A stretch of DNA of 64,000 nt from Apiospora phragmitis. Lineage: Eukaryota; Ascomycota; Sordariomycetes; Amphisphaeriales; Apiosporaceae. The stretch is from the NCBI GenBank assembly GCA_038363925.1, contig JAQQWL010000002.1, forward strand, positions 1,984,001 to 2,048,000, in the 5' to 3' direction. This document shows, in pieces, positions 35,560-47,157 of this stretch. The translations under genes were made by a program, and so were the position numbers. The notes under the pieces are model-generated. The model did not search any database. It saw nothing but the letters and a program-made list of their open reading frames with translations, and had not been told where the DNA came from. Within the stretch, counting starts at the first letter, position 1; each line of letters starts with the position of its first letter.

Positions 35560-36594
35560 TTATAATGGGTACAATTGTGAAAATTGTATGTCCATTCCCC
35601 TCATGTGCATGACCGACAGGGTGAAGCCTACACCCGCGAGCGAGAAGGCCGGCCCACGCAACATATCGCGCCACTCGATGCCGGAATCCGGCTGGAGTAA
35701 TCTGTAGAGAAAATCGTGCGTATATATCAGCTTATTGGAGGTTCGGCATCTACGTTACATGTGTGTTTTTCTGTTTGCGTGTGTGCAGTGCATTGTCTGC
35801 ATCCACTCACGTTCATCCCCGGTCAAATTTGAGTGAGATGAACGGGATGTGGGGTGAGGGGTGGGGGCAACTTACGTCTGCGCCATGAAGGCAACGAACC
35901 CCGCGGACCAGAGCGCCCCGACTAAGAGTCTCTGCCGCGTGACAGGTCCATGTGTGACGGGTAAGGGTACGTTCGGCAAGACGGCCGGCGCCGACGTTAT
36001 GCCCGGTATGTTGAGTAACTCCTCATCAATGCTCCTGTTCGCAGTGCGGCGGTTATGGTTGCTACTGCTGTCATGCTTGTTGTCTCCTCCCGTCTCGACT
36101 ACTGGTTTTGGCTCTTGCTCTTTTCCTTGTTTGCCGCTGCTGTGCTGCTCCTGTTGCTGGCGAAGGTGGTGTCCGTTCTTGGCCGGCGTGCTGGGATTGT
36201 TGCTATAATTGCCGCCTCCTCTCTCGGCTGCTTGCTCTGGCTCTGGCTCTTCTTCCTCCTCTTCTTCGCCGTCGCTACTGCGCTGGTCCTGCTGTTGGCG
36301 AAGAGGGTGAGCTTCCTTCGTCGGCGTGCCGGGTTGGGTGCTGGGATTAGTGCTCGACGACGCGCTCGACACATTGTGGCTGTGGCGTTGCTCGGCGGCT
36401 CTCTTCTGTGCCTGTTTGCGGCGGCGGTTGTTCCTGTTGCGGCCCATCTTCGACGATGTCGTCGTCAGCGTCGGCGTCGTGGTGTTGTGTTCTTGAGTGG
36501 GATAAGACGACAGCTCTGGAGTAGTAGCAGTAGCATCAGTAGTGGTAGCGAGATCACCGTTGGGGCGCCGCGAGGGCTCGCGTGGTTGATCCAT
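35560..36594 (-). CDS. fungal membrane protein with two C-terminal helices, function unknown
   Basis: Two exons (35876-36594, 35560-35701) around a 174-bp intron (GTAAGT donor, CTACAG acceptor) give 286 residues, and the joined length and phase agree. The N-terminal two thirds are low complexity: Thr-rich, a basic RNNRRRKQAQKRA stretch, and Gln/Glu/Ser runs. The C-terminus has two hydrophobic segments, LLVGALWSAGFVAFMAQ and GPAFSLAGVGFTLSVMHM, linked by LLQPDSGIEWRDML. This arrangement suggests a small membrane-anchored protein. The start MDQPREPSRR is chosen because upstream in-frame sequence is Cys-rich and unlike a protein start. I do not recognise the family. Confidence 0.6.
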
Positions 36595-37456
36595 CTGTTT
36601 GGACTCAGCACAAAGGCAGGAGCAGGTGCGACAGTCCTCGGGGCGGTCCTTCCCTCGGGTTCTGATGGCTATTCCACAGATACGTGTCTCGTCTTCTCCT
36701 TCCTTGACAAAACGATATGTCTCCGCCCTGGCCCAGGTTGCGCAACTGAGGGCAATCAGCACAAAGCAAGCACTTAATAACGACCAGAGGGGCTCTTGGC
36801 TGGGGGTACCGCAGCAGTATCGATATCTCTGATATTTGTTTTACCATAGATGCATTTTGGACGTCCTGTATACGTGTTTCTTACGGGATTAATCGACTTT
36901 AATCGAGCCACCGCGAACGATGCACTTCACACTTTTGCCCACAATGTATTGAGCTCCCATTTGTTGCTCTCTCGACTTCTTGCATCGAAGTAACCTCAAA
37001 GAAAATGCTCATTGTTGCTCAAGTTCCGCCTGAACCCAAGCCAGTCCGGGTACACGATGCCGTCTGTATCTGAACGCCAAGGCCTCAAAGGTTGGTAAAT
37101 CCATGGCTCGATCATCCCGTGCTCAATTACTGCAGAGGGCTGGAGTTCGTAACAGCAAAGCAGGCACTCCGTACTGAGTGCTGATTGATGCCCACTAAAA
37201 AGGGGGTAAATCGTAAATGTGGTTCAGCAGCGGTTGTCGGGCCCGTTGTGTTCAAACGTGGCCGCACACAACTTTAATATACCGTGCACTAGTCACTGCT
37301 GTACAGGAGAGCTTCAACTCATGAGTTGATAATTAATCTAGGTGTTTTTTTATATTGTAGAGTGCGAACCTGGGGATATCTATATGTTGCTTTAAATCTT
37401 TAAGCATTTTTAGCCCAAGCCTATCCATCTTTGTGGGACACATTAATATTCAAGGA
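36595..37456. other. intergenic, no gene recognised
   Basis: Promoter side of the membrane protein gene and 3' flank of the coproporphyrinogen oxidase gene. Nothing else recognised. Confidence 0.45.
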
Positions 37457-38718
37457 TTACACCCACTCCTTCGGCTCCCGCAGCACCTCGAGCAACCGTG
37501 ACTCCCGGCTCTTAGGCTCGGGTTCGTGCATGTACGCCCACTGTGCCGTCCGGGGCAAGCTGATCAGGATGCTCTCCACCCGCGAGCCCGGCGTGTTCAA
37601 GCCGAAGGCGGTGCCTCGGTCGTGAACTAGGTTGAATTCGACGTAGCGTCCGCGGCGGATCTGTTGCCACTCCTTCTCCTTGACTGTGAAGGGCACGTCC
37701 TTGCGCTTCTCGAGAATGGGGAGGTACGACGGCAGGAAACTATCCAGCACCGACCTCACGAAGGCAAAGCCGTTCTGCGTGTCCACGACGTCCTCGTCCA
37801 AGTCATCGAAGAAGATGCCGCCGATTCCTCGACGTTCTCCTCGGTGCTTGTTATTAAAGTAGTCATCGCACCAGGCCTTATACCGAGGGTAGTATTCCTT
37901 GTCGTGCTTGTCACACGCCTCCTTCAATGTGCGGTGGAAGTGAACAGCATCCTCGTCGAACAGGGTAGGCCGGAGTCAGATCGCTGCCTCCGCCAAACCA
38001 CGTTGCCTGGGGTGTGCCATCCGGGTTCATGGTCTCGAAATACCGGCAGTTCATGTGCACGGTCGGGGCCATGGGGTTATGGGGGTGCAGGACTAGACTC
38101 AGGCCGAGCGCATAGAAGTCCAGATTGTCTACATCCTTGACGTTCTTGTGATTTTGACGCATTGCCGCGATGCCGCCCTTCGTCAGGGTACCGTACACGA
38201 CACTGATATTAACACCGGCCTTCTCAAAGACGTTGCCATCTTGCAGAACACAAGAGGTACCGCCTCCACCGTTGGGACGTTTCCACTCGTCGGTTTTGAA
38301 ACGGTTGCCATCGATTTGTTCTAGCGCAAAGACGATATCTTTCTGCTTCTGTTGGATAGCCTCTTCCATACGAAGGCGCATGGGCGAGTTGTCTGTGATT
38401 CCTCTTCCTTCTTCAAGCGCTCGTCGAGGTCTGCGAGGGTCCGCGCCTCGAACTTCATGGGATCTTGGTAGGCCTGGGAACAGAGAGAATCGGGTCAGCC
38501 ATTGGCTCTTCCCAGACAACCCAATTGGGACGGAAGAAGCTTCTTACCATTTGGTAGGCGAGTACAGACAGAGTGACAGCTCCGACAGTAGCGATATGGG
38601 CAACACGTGAGGGGGTTTTCTTTGCGCTTGAGCTCGAGCTGAAGAATCGTCGAGGCAGTCGTGGGACAGCGACGGCCGGCCGCAGCCTTAAGAAGGTTGA
38701 ACCACCCCGCCGGGACAT
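37457..38718 (-). CDS. hem13: coproporphyrinogen III oxidase (two apparent single-base shifts)
   Basis: Converts coproporphyrinogen III to protoporphyrinogen IX in haem synthesis. Exon 1 (38548-38718) encodes a mitochondrial-type presequence ([26 protein letters not shown]) and a hydrophobic segment ([16 protein letters not shown]); a 74-bp intron follows. The main body has [38 protein letters not shown], the signature [10 protein letters not shown] with [13 protein letters not shown], then [12 protein letters not shown] and [16 protein letters not shown]. Two shifts break the frame: near 38402-38408 (GAGGAATC where GAGGGAATC fits) and at 37963-37965 (an extra C in TACCCTG before [16 protein letters not shown]). 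As the enzyme is essential for aerobic haem synthesis, assembly errors are more likely than gene loss. Confidence 0.9.
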
Positions 38719-39957
38719 GGCTCCGATCAAATGATTGAGCTGAACAAGGTTACAAGGAAATTGGCACGAACGATAATGAGTACACAAAAGGAACGACAGG
38801 AGGGAATCGGGCGAGAAGGGTCTGGTCGCCCGATCATTGCACAATAATCGAATGTTAGTCAGGTGTTTCGGAGCTCTGGGGGACTTGGCCCTGGGCAAAC
38901 AAAATTGACAGAAAGCTTCGCTGGCGGAGCGCAGTACCGCTGTACCTGTCCAGACTCCAGGCCTATCAATTGATCCAGGGCTCTAGCGCCCGGGGCCACC
39001 CCCACCAGGTCACTAGCCAACCACTAGCCTTGATCCCATTAGTGCAAACACCGGCAACCACCAGCGCATAATTGGCCTGAGCTGGAGAGCGTCGGGATTT
39101 GGCCAATCCTTAAACAGGACATAGTCAGCAGATATCACCCGGATCGTCATGACCTCTTTCTCTTCTGAGCGCCCCCGTCCGACTATTCGTACCCTTATTA
39201 CCTGTCAGATCAACCGGACTTGTTGAGAAGCCCAGCTTCCCGATCCAGCTCGTCGTCAGCTGCATCGTCTGTTTTGCGGTGCGGTTATTTACCAACTGGG
39301 TGTGCCAAAACAAGAAATGGGCAAAACTTGCTCCGGAAAACTAACAAACACGGCAAGTCACCTCGGGTGGACTCCATCGGCATTACTGAAGATCGGGCCC
39401 CTCGGCCCCTTTGCTGGCAAGAGCACGAACCACAACAGCAAGACAATCCTGTCATAAACAGAGCATCGCCTCAGCCGTCGGACGCTTGCTGACGAGTCTC
39501 GGAGGAGAAAAAGGCCCTTATGCCTTATGATCATGATCTTGGCTGAGCCTGTGAGTAAGCATGTACTTATGGCATGCATTCGTCCAGACACACCACCCAC
39601 CCCTAAACCGGCCACAACGCACTTTTGTCGCTATCGACTACCCCCTCCTCCGCACGCTACCAGTGCCGTTTCATCGCGATGGACTTTTTGAAATATTCAG
39701 AGATAGCGATAAGTCATCTTATGTAATTGCCTGCATCTATATGTATGCAAGAGCGCTGATTGGCCTGTTCTGTCGCGAGAACTACATCATTGCCCTGGAG
39801 GCGGGAACCTTGATGGGCAGCCAGGGGCAAAGCTGCACACGGCCGTGTATGTTTCCCGTAGAAATAAAATGGCAAAAATCAGACTCTACAGAGATGGAGA
39901 GAGAACCCAGATTTCCAGTGACTACGATTTTATCCTGAGAGTTTTGTTCAAGTGACG
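38719..39957. other. intergenic between divergent hem13 and the CobW gene
   Basis: About 1.2 kb with both promoters. Short open frames have no domains. Nothing else recognised. Confidence 0.5.
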
Positions 39958-41785
39958 ATGGCGCAAGCAAAGCGTAAGAACGGCGGCCAGCCGGAGGCCA
40001 CAACGGGAGGCAAGAAGACAAAGGGATCAACTACAGCCACCCTGACCAAAGCTGCTCCCGCGAAGCCCCTCCCAGTGACGCTGTTGTCTGGCTTCCTCGG
40101 GAGCGGGAAAACTACGTTGCTCAATCATATTCTGAAGGGCGACCACGGCCTTCGAATCGCTGTCATCGTGAATGATATTGGAGCGTAAGCCTCCTGAACC
40201 TCCTACGGCTCTCAAGTCAAGCAACTTACTGACAGGGGTTCTTCAGTATCAACGTGGACGCGAAGCTCATCAACCAGTCGAACCACCGACTGACCAAGAC
40301 GGAAGAAAAGGTGATCGCCCTACAGAATGGCTGCATCTGCTGCACCCTGCGCGGCGACCTGCTCGAGGAGCTCGTCCACCTCGCCGAGCTGGGCCAGTTC
40401 GACTACATCGTGATCGAGAGCAGCGGCATCAGCGAGCCGGAGCAGGTCGCCGAGACGTTCGACGAGCAGTTCTCGGCGACCATGCGCGCCATCGACCAGG
40501 ACGCCGACGGCGTCGACCAGGCGCTCGACGACGACATGCGCACGGTGCTGCGCCGCATCGTCGGCGCCGGCGGGCTGGACAGGTTCGCCGTGCTGGACAC
40601 CGCCGTCACCGTCATCGACGCGTTCACCATCATGGGCGACTTCAACACGGACCAGCTCATCGCCGACACCCGCCGGGACGTCGTGCCCGATGAGGACGAG
40701 CGTACCGTGTCGGACCTCATGGTCGACCAGATCGAGTTCGCCAACGTCATCATCCTGAACAAGACGGACATGGTGAGCAGCAAGGAGCTCGCCTCAGTCC
40801 GGTCCCTCGTCTCCCAGCTGAACCGCCGTGCCACGGTCTATGAGACGAGCCTCAAGCGTGGCGAGTTTGACGTCAAAAACATCCTCAATACCAAGACTTT
40901 CGATCTTGAAAGTGCAAAGGTCCGAAAGACCTGGCTGGAGGACTTGCATCATATGACGATGCGACAGGTGAGCAAGCCCCAACGTCTACGCCAAAGCCGT
41001 ACCACCGCAATGCTAACAGATCGCCATAGATCAATGGGCGTAACAAGATTACCCCCAAGCCAGAAACGGAAGAAGTACAACGTCCGTAACTTCATCTACC
41101 AGCGACGCAGGCCATTCCACCCGCAAAGGCTATGGAAGCTCATCTACGACAAGTTCATCGTGCAACAGCAGGACGAGGACGAGGAGCAGTCCAGCGGTGG
41201 TGGTGATGAAGACGGAGAAGCCACCGACATCGGCAGCGATAAGGAGTCTGATGTAACCTCCGGTGACGATGATGAAGAGGAGGACCTCAGCCCACCCTCC
41301 AACCAGGAGATCCTGGCAAACAAGAGCAATCACCCTTACTAGCCCGCCTGTTCCGCTCCAAGGGGACGTTCTTCCTCGCCACGCGCCCGAACTACCAGGG
41401 CCAATGGTCCCAGGCGGGCGCCATGCTGGCGCTGACGGGCGGCGACCCCTGGTTCTGCACCCTGCCGTTCGAGGAGTGGACGTCGGGCGACGACGAGATC
41501 GACGCCATGATCCGGCACGACATCGACGGCGACGGCGGCAGCTGGGGCGACCGGCGGCAGGAGATCGTGTTCATCGGCGAGGGCTTGGATGTCGAGGGTC
41601 TGCAAGCGCTGCTGGATGCGTGCTTGCTCGACGCTGCCGAGTTCGCCACGTGGGAGGCCATCATGAAGATGGCGCCGCTGAGCGACGAGGGCAAGACGGC
41701 GGCGCTGCAGCGGGTCTTCAGCGATGGGTTTGCGGATTGGGCTTACGATGATGATGAGGATGGTGAACATGATCACGAACATTGA
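39958..41785 (+). CDS. CobW/COG0523-family GTPase (metallochaperone-like), two apparent single-base shifts
   Basis: G3E-family GTPase; relatives such as ZNG1 insert zinc into client proteins. Exon 1 (39958-40184) has a Lys/Thr-rich lead and the Walker [16 protein letters not shown]. Exon 2 (40247-40967) has the metal-binding CICC motif ([12 protein letters not shown]), then [16 protein letters not shown] and [10 protein letters not shown] (the NKxD base motif). Exon 3 starts at 41030 ([15 protein letters not shown]). One extra G near 41075 shifts to [21 protein letters not shown] very acidic insert ([19 protein letters not shown]) is followed near 41322-41326 by a one-base loss, after which [20 protein letters not shown] and the C-terminal CobW_C domain continue, ending HDHEH (possible metal ligands). 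The shifts look like assembly errors. Confidence 0.85.
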
Positions 41786-42156
41786 TAACGGGCACCATAA
41801 TGACTAAACGGAATTTGGTTTGGCGAGAAGATATCAGATTTTCAACGAAATAATATAGATTATTATAAGAGAAGGTGTCCCCGCAGATTTTTAATACCTA
41901 ACTAAAAGACTTTTGCTATAAGAAAAAGAGATCGTTTATTTAGCTACGTACGAGCAACACTCCGGCGCTTCGCGCCTCTGTATTACTCTTCAAACTGTAG
42001 CGGGGGGTACAGCCACGTTAGAAGCCAGCTGTCCCTTATCGTTGCCAGCACTCTCATCGACGCCAGCACCCCTCGTCTACGGTTATACAACAACCCCTTT
42101 CTTGTACAACCCTTAATTGGAGACCTGGTAACTCCGCTCGGGTTATAGGAGATTAA
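41786..42156. other. short intergenic region
   Basis: 3' flanks of the CobW gene and the small secreted peptide gene (convergent). Nothing else recognised. Confidence 0.5.
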
Positions 42157-42487
42157 TCATGTGATCTGTCAATTCCCCCCTTCACCGGAAACGAAAACCT
42201 AACTCAGTGCAATAAAAAAGGAAAGGTTCTCTCACAGCGTCGTTTCCACGCCTCTGTTTGTCGTGATGAGTTATGGTGTGGTAGGCATCGTCGGCATCGT
42301 TGCCGCGTGGGGCCACCACCGGCGAGTTGTCTAGCAAGAACGTTGTTAGTATTTGCCGGTGGCTCGTTCATTTCACAACCGCCGCCTGCTTAGGTAGTTA
42401 TGACTGACCAGAGAGTGCCACAGGCGCAGCAGTAGCTCGTCTGGCTAGGATGCTGATGAGAAAGACAGCCTTCAAGAATTGATTCAT
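42157..42487 (-). CDS. small secreted peptide precursor (candidate)
   Basis: Exon 1 (42409-42487) encodes MNQFLKAVFLISILARRATA, a signal-peptide-like start, then APVALS. The 78-bp intron has a GTCAGT donor, an ideal TACTAAC branch site and TTGCTAG acceptor. Exon 2 continues DNSPVVAPRGNDADDAYHTI then THHDKQRRGNDA. From there either a second intron (GTGAGA donor at 42235, acceptor TTGACAG) gives a 60-residue product ending AIT, or read-through gives 75 residues ending at 42182. RGNDA occurs twice, the second after a dibasic RR that could be a Kex2 cleavage site. It lies about 1 kb from a UstYa-family gene, the class of oxidases that modify Kex2-processed fungal peptides. Coding status is not proven. 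Confidence 0.45.
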
Positions 42488-43445
42488 GGTGCTCGGTAGG
42501 TAGGTGGGGATATTTGAATGTATATGCTTCTGGACAAGCGATCTTGGTTGCTGCTAAAGCTTGGCTCTCTATCTCCTCGTCTTGGGAGAATCTGTTGTGC
42601 TTTATATCTCAGGCAATCACGTCGCCCCCCCTCTCTTCCATTATTTAGTCTTATCATTGCTCTTCTCCAATCTAACAACTGCCCACACATCATGATGCCG
42701 CGCCTGTCAGCTACCGCATAACGGCCTACTCACCGCTTTTTCCATCCCGCATTGATCTATCTGCTTGCTCATGCGAGTCGTCGTCACGCCAGCGGCCAAG
42801 GGGGTCTCCGTGATGCTTCATGGTGCGGTGCTATATTACTGTGAGTTCCAGATCTGCAGCGATCATATGATGGCTATAGAGTCTCAAGAACGGGGCTTTT
42901 GTCTTGTGACATGTTTCTTTATGCAGTGGAATTTGGTCTCTACGAATGATATGGCATTTTATAATCTAAAATGCGAGAGGGGAATACACATGGTTTGATC
43001 GTGGCTACGTCGGGACCGAATAGGGGTGAATTATAGCGGGCTACAAGCAATCTGATTTGCCCGATCTATATCCTACTGTGATATATGTCGCACAAATGCA
43101 TCTAAAGCATGTTGTGTACCTAGCTAAAGAAGACCCCAATAAGCACTTTGCCGTCAATTCCGCTGAGTGAACGATATCATATCTATAGATAAGTCTGTAT
43201 TAGTGCTCACCACACACATAGTGGATATTCCTCCAGCAATCAGCATGTCATTATGACTTCAAGACTACATGGGCTTCATTGATATAACCGAGCTATTTAT
43301 CCGCCTCTTAAATGGATATAGAGATCTTGGGCCACAGTTATTAATATTTAGAAGATCATTTCCGGGCTCATTCTACTGATCTCTATTGAACTCTCAGTCT
43401 TTTTCTTTCCCCTCCTCTCTCTCTTTCTCATCGTATAGAGTTACT
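42488..43445. other. shared upstream region of the peptide and UstYa-like genes
   Basis: Divergent promoters for the secreted peptide candidate (minus) and the UstYa-like gene (plus). Nothing else recognised. Confidence 0.45.
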
Positions 43446-44344
43446 ATGATGGCAAGCCCAGTCACTGTATGGTTCAAGCGAGCTTCCTATCAGCCGTTGA
43501 AAGATGAGGTTACAGAAAGCTATCACGACTGTGATAGTACCCGCTCCTCGAGCGAGGGCCTCATTGGGGGCGTGCATGGGAAGGTCCCGGTTTCTAGGAA
43601 ATATCTCATCCCTCTAGTTCATACTTGTATTATTGCCCTCTATACCGCCATATACCTCATCTTGCTATGGCGAGGGGTCATCGCTGCCCATTCCTACCAG
43701 CACAAAGTGTGGTCTCCAGCATATGAAGCGGTGGAGAAGATCCCCAAGGAATATCAAGGGCCACCATCACCTGAGGTTGACCAGGCTGTGAGTTGTTTTC
43801 TTTTTTTGATTTGAGGACACTGCTGACCAGCGGGACCAACAATAGTGGAAAGAGCTTCTGCAGTACAGCAACATCTGAGTGAGCGGCGAGGACTTGCGAA
43901 AAGTCAACAATACCTCAATCCCCATGCCCCGAGAAGAAGACAGCTATTGGGTGGAGCTCAGTGTGGTACATGAGCTCCATTGCATCGTGCGCTTGCCCAA
44001 CAATCAATTCTTTTTGCATGTGTGAGACTTACCCACGGTGTCATAGAAACGTCTGCGCCAATACTGGTTCAACGACTACTACTTCCCTAACATCATAGAC
44101 GAGGAACGACGGCTGAACTGGCTACTCAATGGTAAACTTTTTCATTTCCCCCCAACCGAAGACCGAACCCGGTTATTGATGAGAGCTCTGTGCGAATGTA
44201 GATCATTGTCTCGAGATCCTGCGGCAGTCTGTCATGTGCCACGCCGATGTGTCCATGATTAAATGCATTTTCCACACACAAGGCCTGAAAAGGTTGGGTT
44301 GTATATCCAGGTTGCCACCCCTCTCCCAAGTCTACGAGCCTTAA
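43446..44344 (+). pseudogene. UstYa/DUF3328-family oxidase with an in-frame stop
   Basis: Family of membrane-anchored oxidases that act in fungal RiPP and other secondary-metabolite clusters. Exon 1 (43446-43787) has one N-terminal membrane helix (LIPLVHTCIIALYTAIYLILL) after a cytosolic lead, then SPAYEAVEKIPKEYQGPPSP, the usual DUF3328 entry. Exon 2 (43846-43986) reads WKELLQYSNI, then TGA at 43876-43878, then VSGEDLRKVNNTSIPMP and HELHC, the first HxxHC motif. Exon 3 (44047-44131) gives KRLRQYWFNDYYFPN; exon 4 (from 44202) gives DHCLEILRQSVMCHAD, the second motif region. Family members have Arg where the TGA sits (N-I-R-V-S), so CGA to TGA is likely. The C-terminal end after CHADVSM is not family-like and may need another exon. 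Confidence 0.7.
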
Positions 44345-44912
44345 ATATGTACGTAATCACAGCACCTCGGTGGAACTGATGCACCCTGCCTTGTTTGATG
44401 TCTGTTCATGATGCAGGCTGACTGTGCAGATCTCCCAGTGTGGCAAGGTTCCGAAGGGACAGCTGCTAGCTAATCGAAGACTACAAAAGAACAGTCAGTC
44501 TTATTGGTGGCTTTATATGTAAGGATGTCAGCTAGTTGGAAGTAGTGAGATTTTCTGCATCCACCTCTATGCAGTAAAAGCTTGATCAGACCCCTCCTGA
44601 ATATGTTAGTACTCCGCAGCGGAAGGCTTACGCCAAGCCGTCGTTCAGTGGCTCGACGGCCGCTAGTAATCATTTAATGATCCTTTGTGACAGTAGTCTA
44701 GCATGTGGATGAAGATAAGTCTTTTAAAGGACGAGTTTTCAATATTTTCAATATTCGTACATGTATTATCGTTTATCTGCGATGTGCCGGCAAAACTGAA
44801 TTCAGCCTAACCTCTTCTAGCACCATCTATTTCGTATTCGTACATGCCTGAGGCCTCCTTCTTCGCAATGTCTGTGGGTGTGAGCGTAGTGGAACAGGAG
44901 AGTTTGCGTTCT
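44345..44912. other. intergenic, no gene recognised
   Basis: Flank of the UstYa-like gene. A possible further UstYa exon could lie near 44416-44470, but no family motif is readable. Confidence 0.4.
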
Positions 44913-45032
44913 CCTCTTCTCCTCTACTCTCCTCTACTCCTCTACTCCTCTACTCCTCTACTCCTCTACTCCTCTACTCCTCTACTCCCTCTACTCCTCT
45001 ACTCCTCTAATCCTCTAATCCTCTACTCGTCC
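44913..45032. repeat. microsatellite of CTCCTCTA/CTACTC units
   Basis: About 120 bp of pyrimidine-rich tandem repeat, mostly TACTCCTC/CTACTCCT units with small changes. It runs up to the 3' end of the next small gene. Confidence 0.85.
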
Positions 45033-45305
45033 AACTCCATCTAGTCCTTCTCCTTCAGCTCGAGGTTGGCAGCCAAGCCGCTCATCTCGCCGTCGTTGCT
45101 CGAGTCTCCGCCTGGCGTTCTCACCCTCGTCGTCAGACATATTCTCCAGAAACGTCTCCTCCCAGTCCTCAAAGTCAACCTCGTCGTCTGAGTCGGCACC
45201 GGCGTTCGAGGACTGCCAGTAGGGGTCGACGTCGCCCCAAGGCTGGAGGGGGGCGTTCTGGCCGTCAACAGGGGTGGAGTCGGCGCCGGCGGCGCGGCGG
45301 GCCAT
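45015..45305 (-). CDS. small acidic hypothetical protein
   Basis: From ATG at 45303-45305: MARRAAGADSTPVDGQNAPL, then WGDVDPYWQSSNAG, an acidic DSDDEVDFEDWEETFLENMS and a basic NARRRLEQRRRDE helix. In this frame the end runs into the pyrimidine microsatellite. In the neighbouring frame the end reads EMSGLAANLELKEKD and stops at 45041, which looks more natural; one base would decide. Function unknown. The two charge blocks suggest a nucleic-acid or chaperone-type small protein, but that is a guess. Confidence 0.45.
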   Translation of the reverse strand: MARRAAGADSTPVDGQNAPLQPWGDVDPYWQSSNAGADSDDEVDFEDWEETFLENMSDDEGENARRRLEQRRRDERLGCQPRAEGEGLDGVGRVED

Positions 45306-46303
45306 AACATGAAATGCCTTAGCAGGTGTTCAGCACGTATAGCAGGTGCCTGAGACGGTGAGAAGCGTTCGAAAACGACGCGGGTTCACCGTGTGAACCG
45401 GCCGTCGGAGTGGGGTTGTTTACGGACCATGTCGTCGGATGCTTGCTCCACATCGGCCGAAACTCTAGCGGCAAATAACCGTTGGCCGTTGCATCATGGA
45501 GCCGTTAGACCAGAAGCACATGCAAGTTCCCATCAGAAGGAATACGGATCTCTGAAGTGAATTAATCCTTAGAAATGAAGATTCAAGAATACTGATGGCC
45601 TTCTATTGGATGATATCAAGTAAGGCTGGTGATGAATGTAGGAAGTCAGCGACACAGAAACGAGAAACCACTGCACCGATGTTTGCCAACTCGCTTGCTT
45701 GCCTTGCTCGCGGGTCTACTTCTTGTACTTCGTAGAATACTTGGAAAGTTACAGGTGCCAACCTTATTTATCCCATCTCATCCTGTTTCTCGATTATTTC
45801 AGGGTACACCGGGCCCAGAGCCTTGGGAGTTGGGGCTTGCGGGCGGCTAACGCCACTTCGTAAGTCGCGTTTTCAATTGCAAGGAGCACGTGCGTCTTCT
45901 GCAGTTGGATTTCCGCAGGTTACAACCCTGCCCTTTTCGTAGCCATAATAGTAAAAATTGTCACTTGAGGAGGTCAAAGGACGTAAGAAGACGGAGATAG
46001 GCAAAATGTTCAGTGCTTCCGGGTTGAACTTGAACCTGAACCGCTGAAGGTTTTGTGTGGTGGCTGTGCTTACGGAGTGCTGGCTGCTTGTCCCCACAAA
46101 ATCATTTGCCTGAGCGCAAACTTCATTTGGACGCCGCATCAGTCATCAGTCATCCTCCAACAAAGCCGGAATTTATTTCATTCTCCTGATCCAAACCAAA
46201 CCCACACCACTACGACCTACATCGCAAAACACCAAACCAAGTTTCGCCTTACGCACAACCACCACAACAACAACAATCCCAACACACACACAAAATCGCA
46301 ATC
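45306..46303. other. intergenic; RPS30 promoter in the right part
   Basis: No gene recognised. The last about 100 bp are CA/AAC-rich, a common leader type of fungal ribosomal-protein genes. Confidence 0.5.
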
Positions 46304-46652
46304 ATGGGAAAGGTTCACGGAAGTCTCGCCCGCGCTGGTAAGTCCGACGACCCCGCGCTTCAGAATCAATCAATCAGTCTTACGCGACCGAGCGGACGTA
46401 GCTGACAGAAGGCAACGCAGGCAAGGTCAAGTCGCAGACCCCCAAGGTTGAGGCGCAGGAGAAGCCCAAGACCCCCAAGGGCCGCGCCCACAAGCGCGAG
46501 ATCTACACCCGACGATTCGTCAACACCTCGGACGCCCCCGGCGCCAAGCGCAAGGTAAGGGCGACCCCCGACTGATCCTATTCCGAAGAAGCAGAGAACT
46601 GACTCGGGCATCGTCGTCGCTGCAGATGAACCCCAACCCTACCTCGTCTTGA
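46304..46652 (+). CDS. rps30: 40S ribosomal protein S30 (eS30)
   Basis: Small-subunit ribosomal protein. Exons 46304-46337, 46421-46554 and 46626-46652 join in phase to 64 residues: [39 protein letters not shown], then [11 protein letters not shown]. Introns are 83 and 71 bp with GTAAGT and GTAAGG donors. As in other fungi there is no ubiquitin-like (FUB1) fusion part. The gene is too small and split to show as one frame, but the match is complete. Confidence 0.95.
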
Positions 46653-47157
46653 GAGAACACCGAATTCCCTCGTCTGAATGAAACACTCGAAGAACACGAT
46701 GAACCGCTACAACGGCGGTAGTGCGTAGGCCACGCGGAGCCGAGGAGGTGGTGCATGTCTACATAGACAAAGAGAGGTACACACCGCTGCTGCTGCGGAT
46801 GACACGGCAAGCGCGAGCAAATCGTTAGGCCTAAGCAGTTGGCACATGTGTCACATCGGCCGCCGTAGCACAGCAGCTTCAGTGGAGGACCCTACAGTCT
46901 AGCACCGCGACTGCAGGCGGAGAAACGAGTTGATAGATATAAGCTCATGGCAGAATGGAGTTGCTTATTGAACCTATTGCTGTCTATGCGTATGCGATCG
47001 CTGATATAACACATCCTCCAAATACTCGTCCCATCTGATTTGCGTAGAAGGGAAGTTGTACTCATCCAGTATCAATTATGCAACAAGGTATCCGATGAGT
47101 CAGGCCCATAGTGGCGCTCTCGATATCACGAGCGCCCGCAAAACTGTTTGAACGGGC
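46653..47157. other. intergenic, no gene recognised
   Basis: 3' flanks of RPS30 and the following minus-strand gene. Nothing recognised. Confidence 0.45.

Noticed and set aside
36055..36777. 240-codon hydrophobic plus-strand frame
   Set aside because: Antisense of the low-complexity part of the membrane-protein gene, whose intron phases and conserved end support the minus strand.
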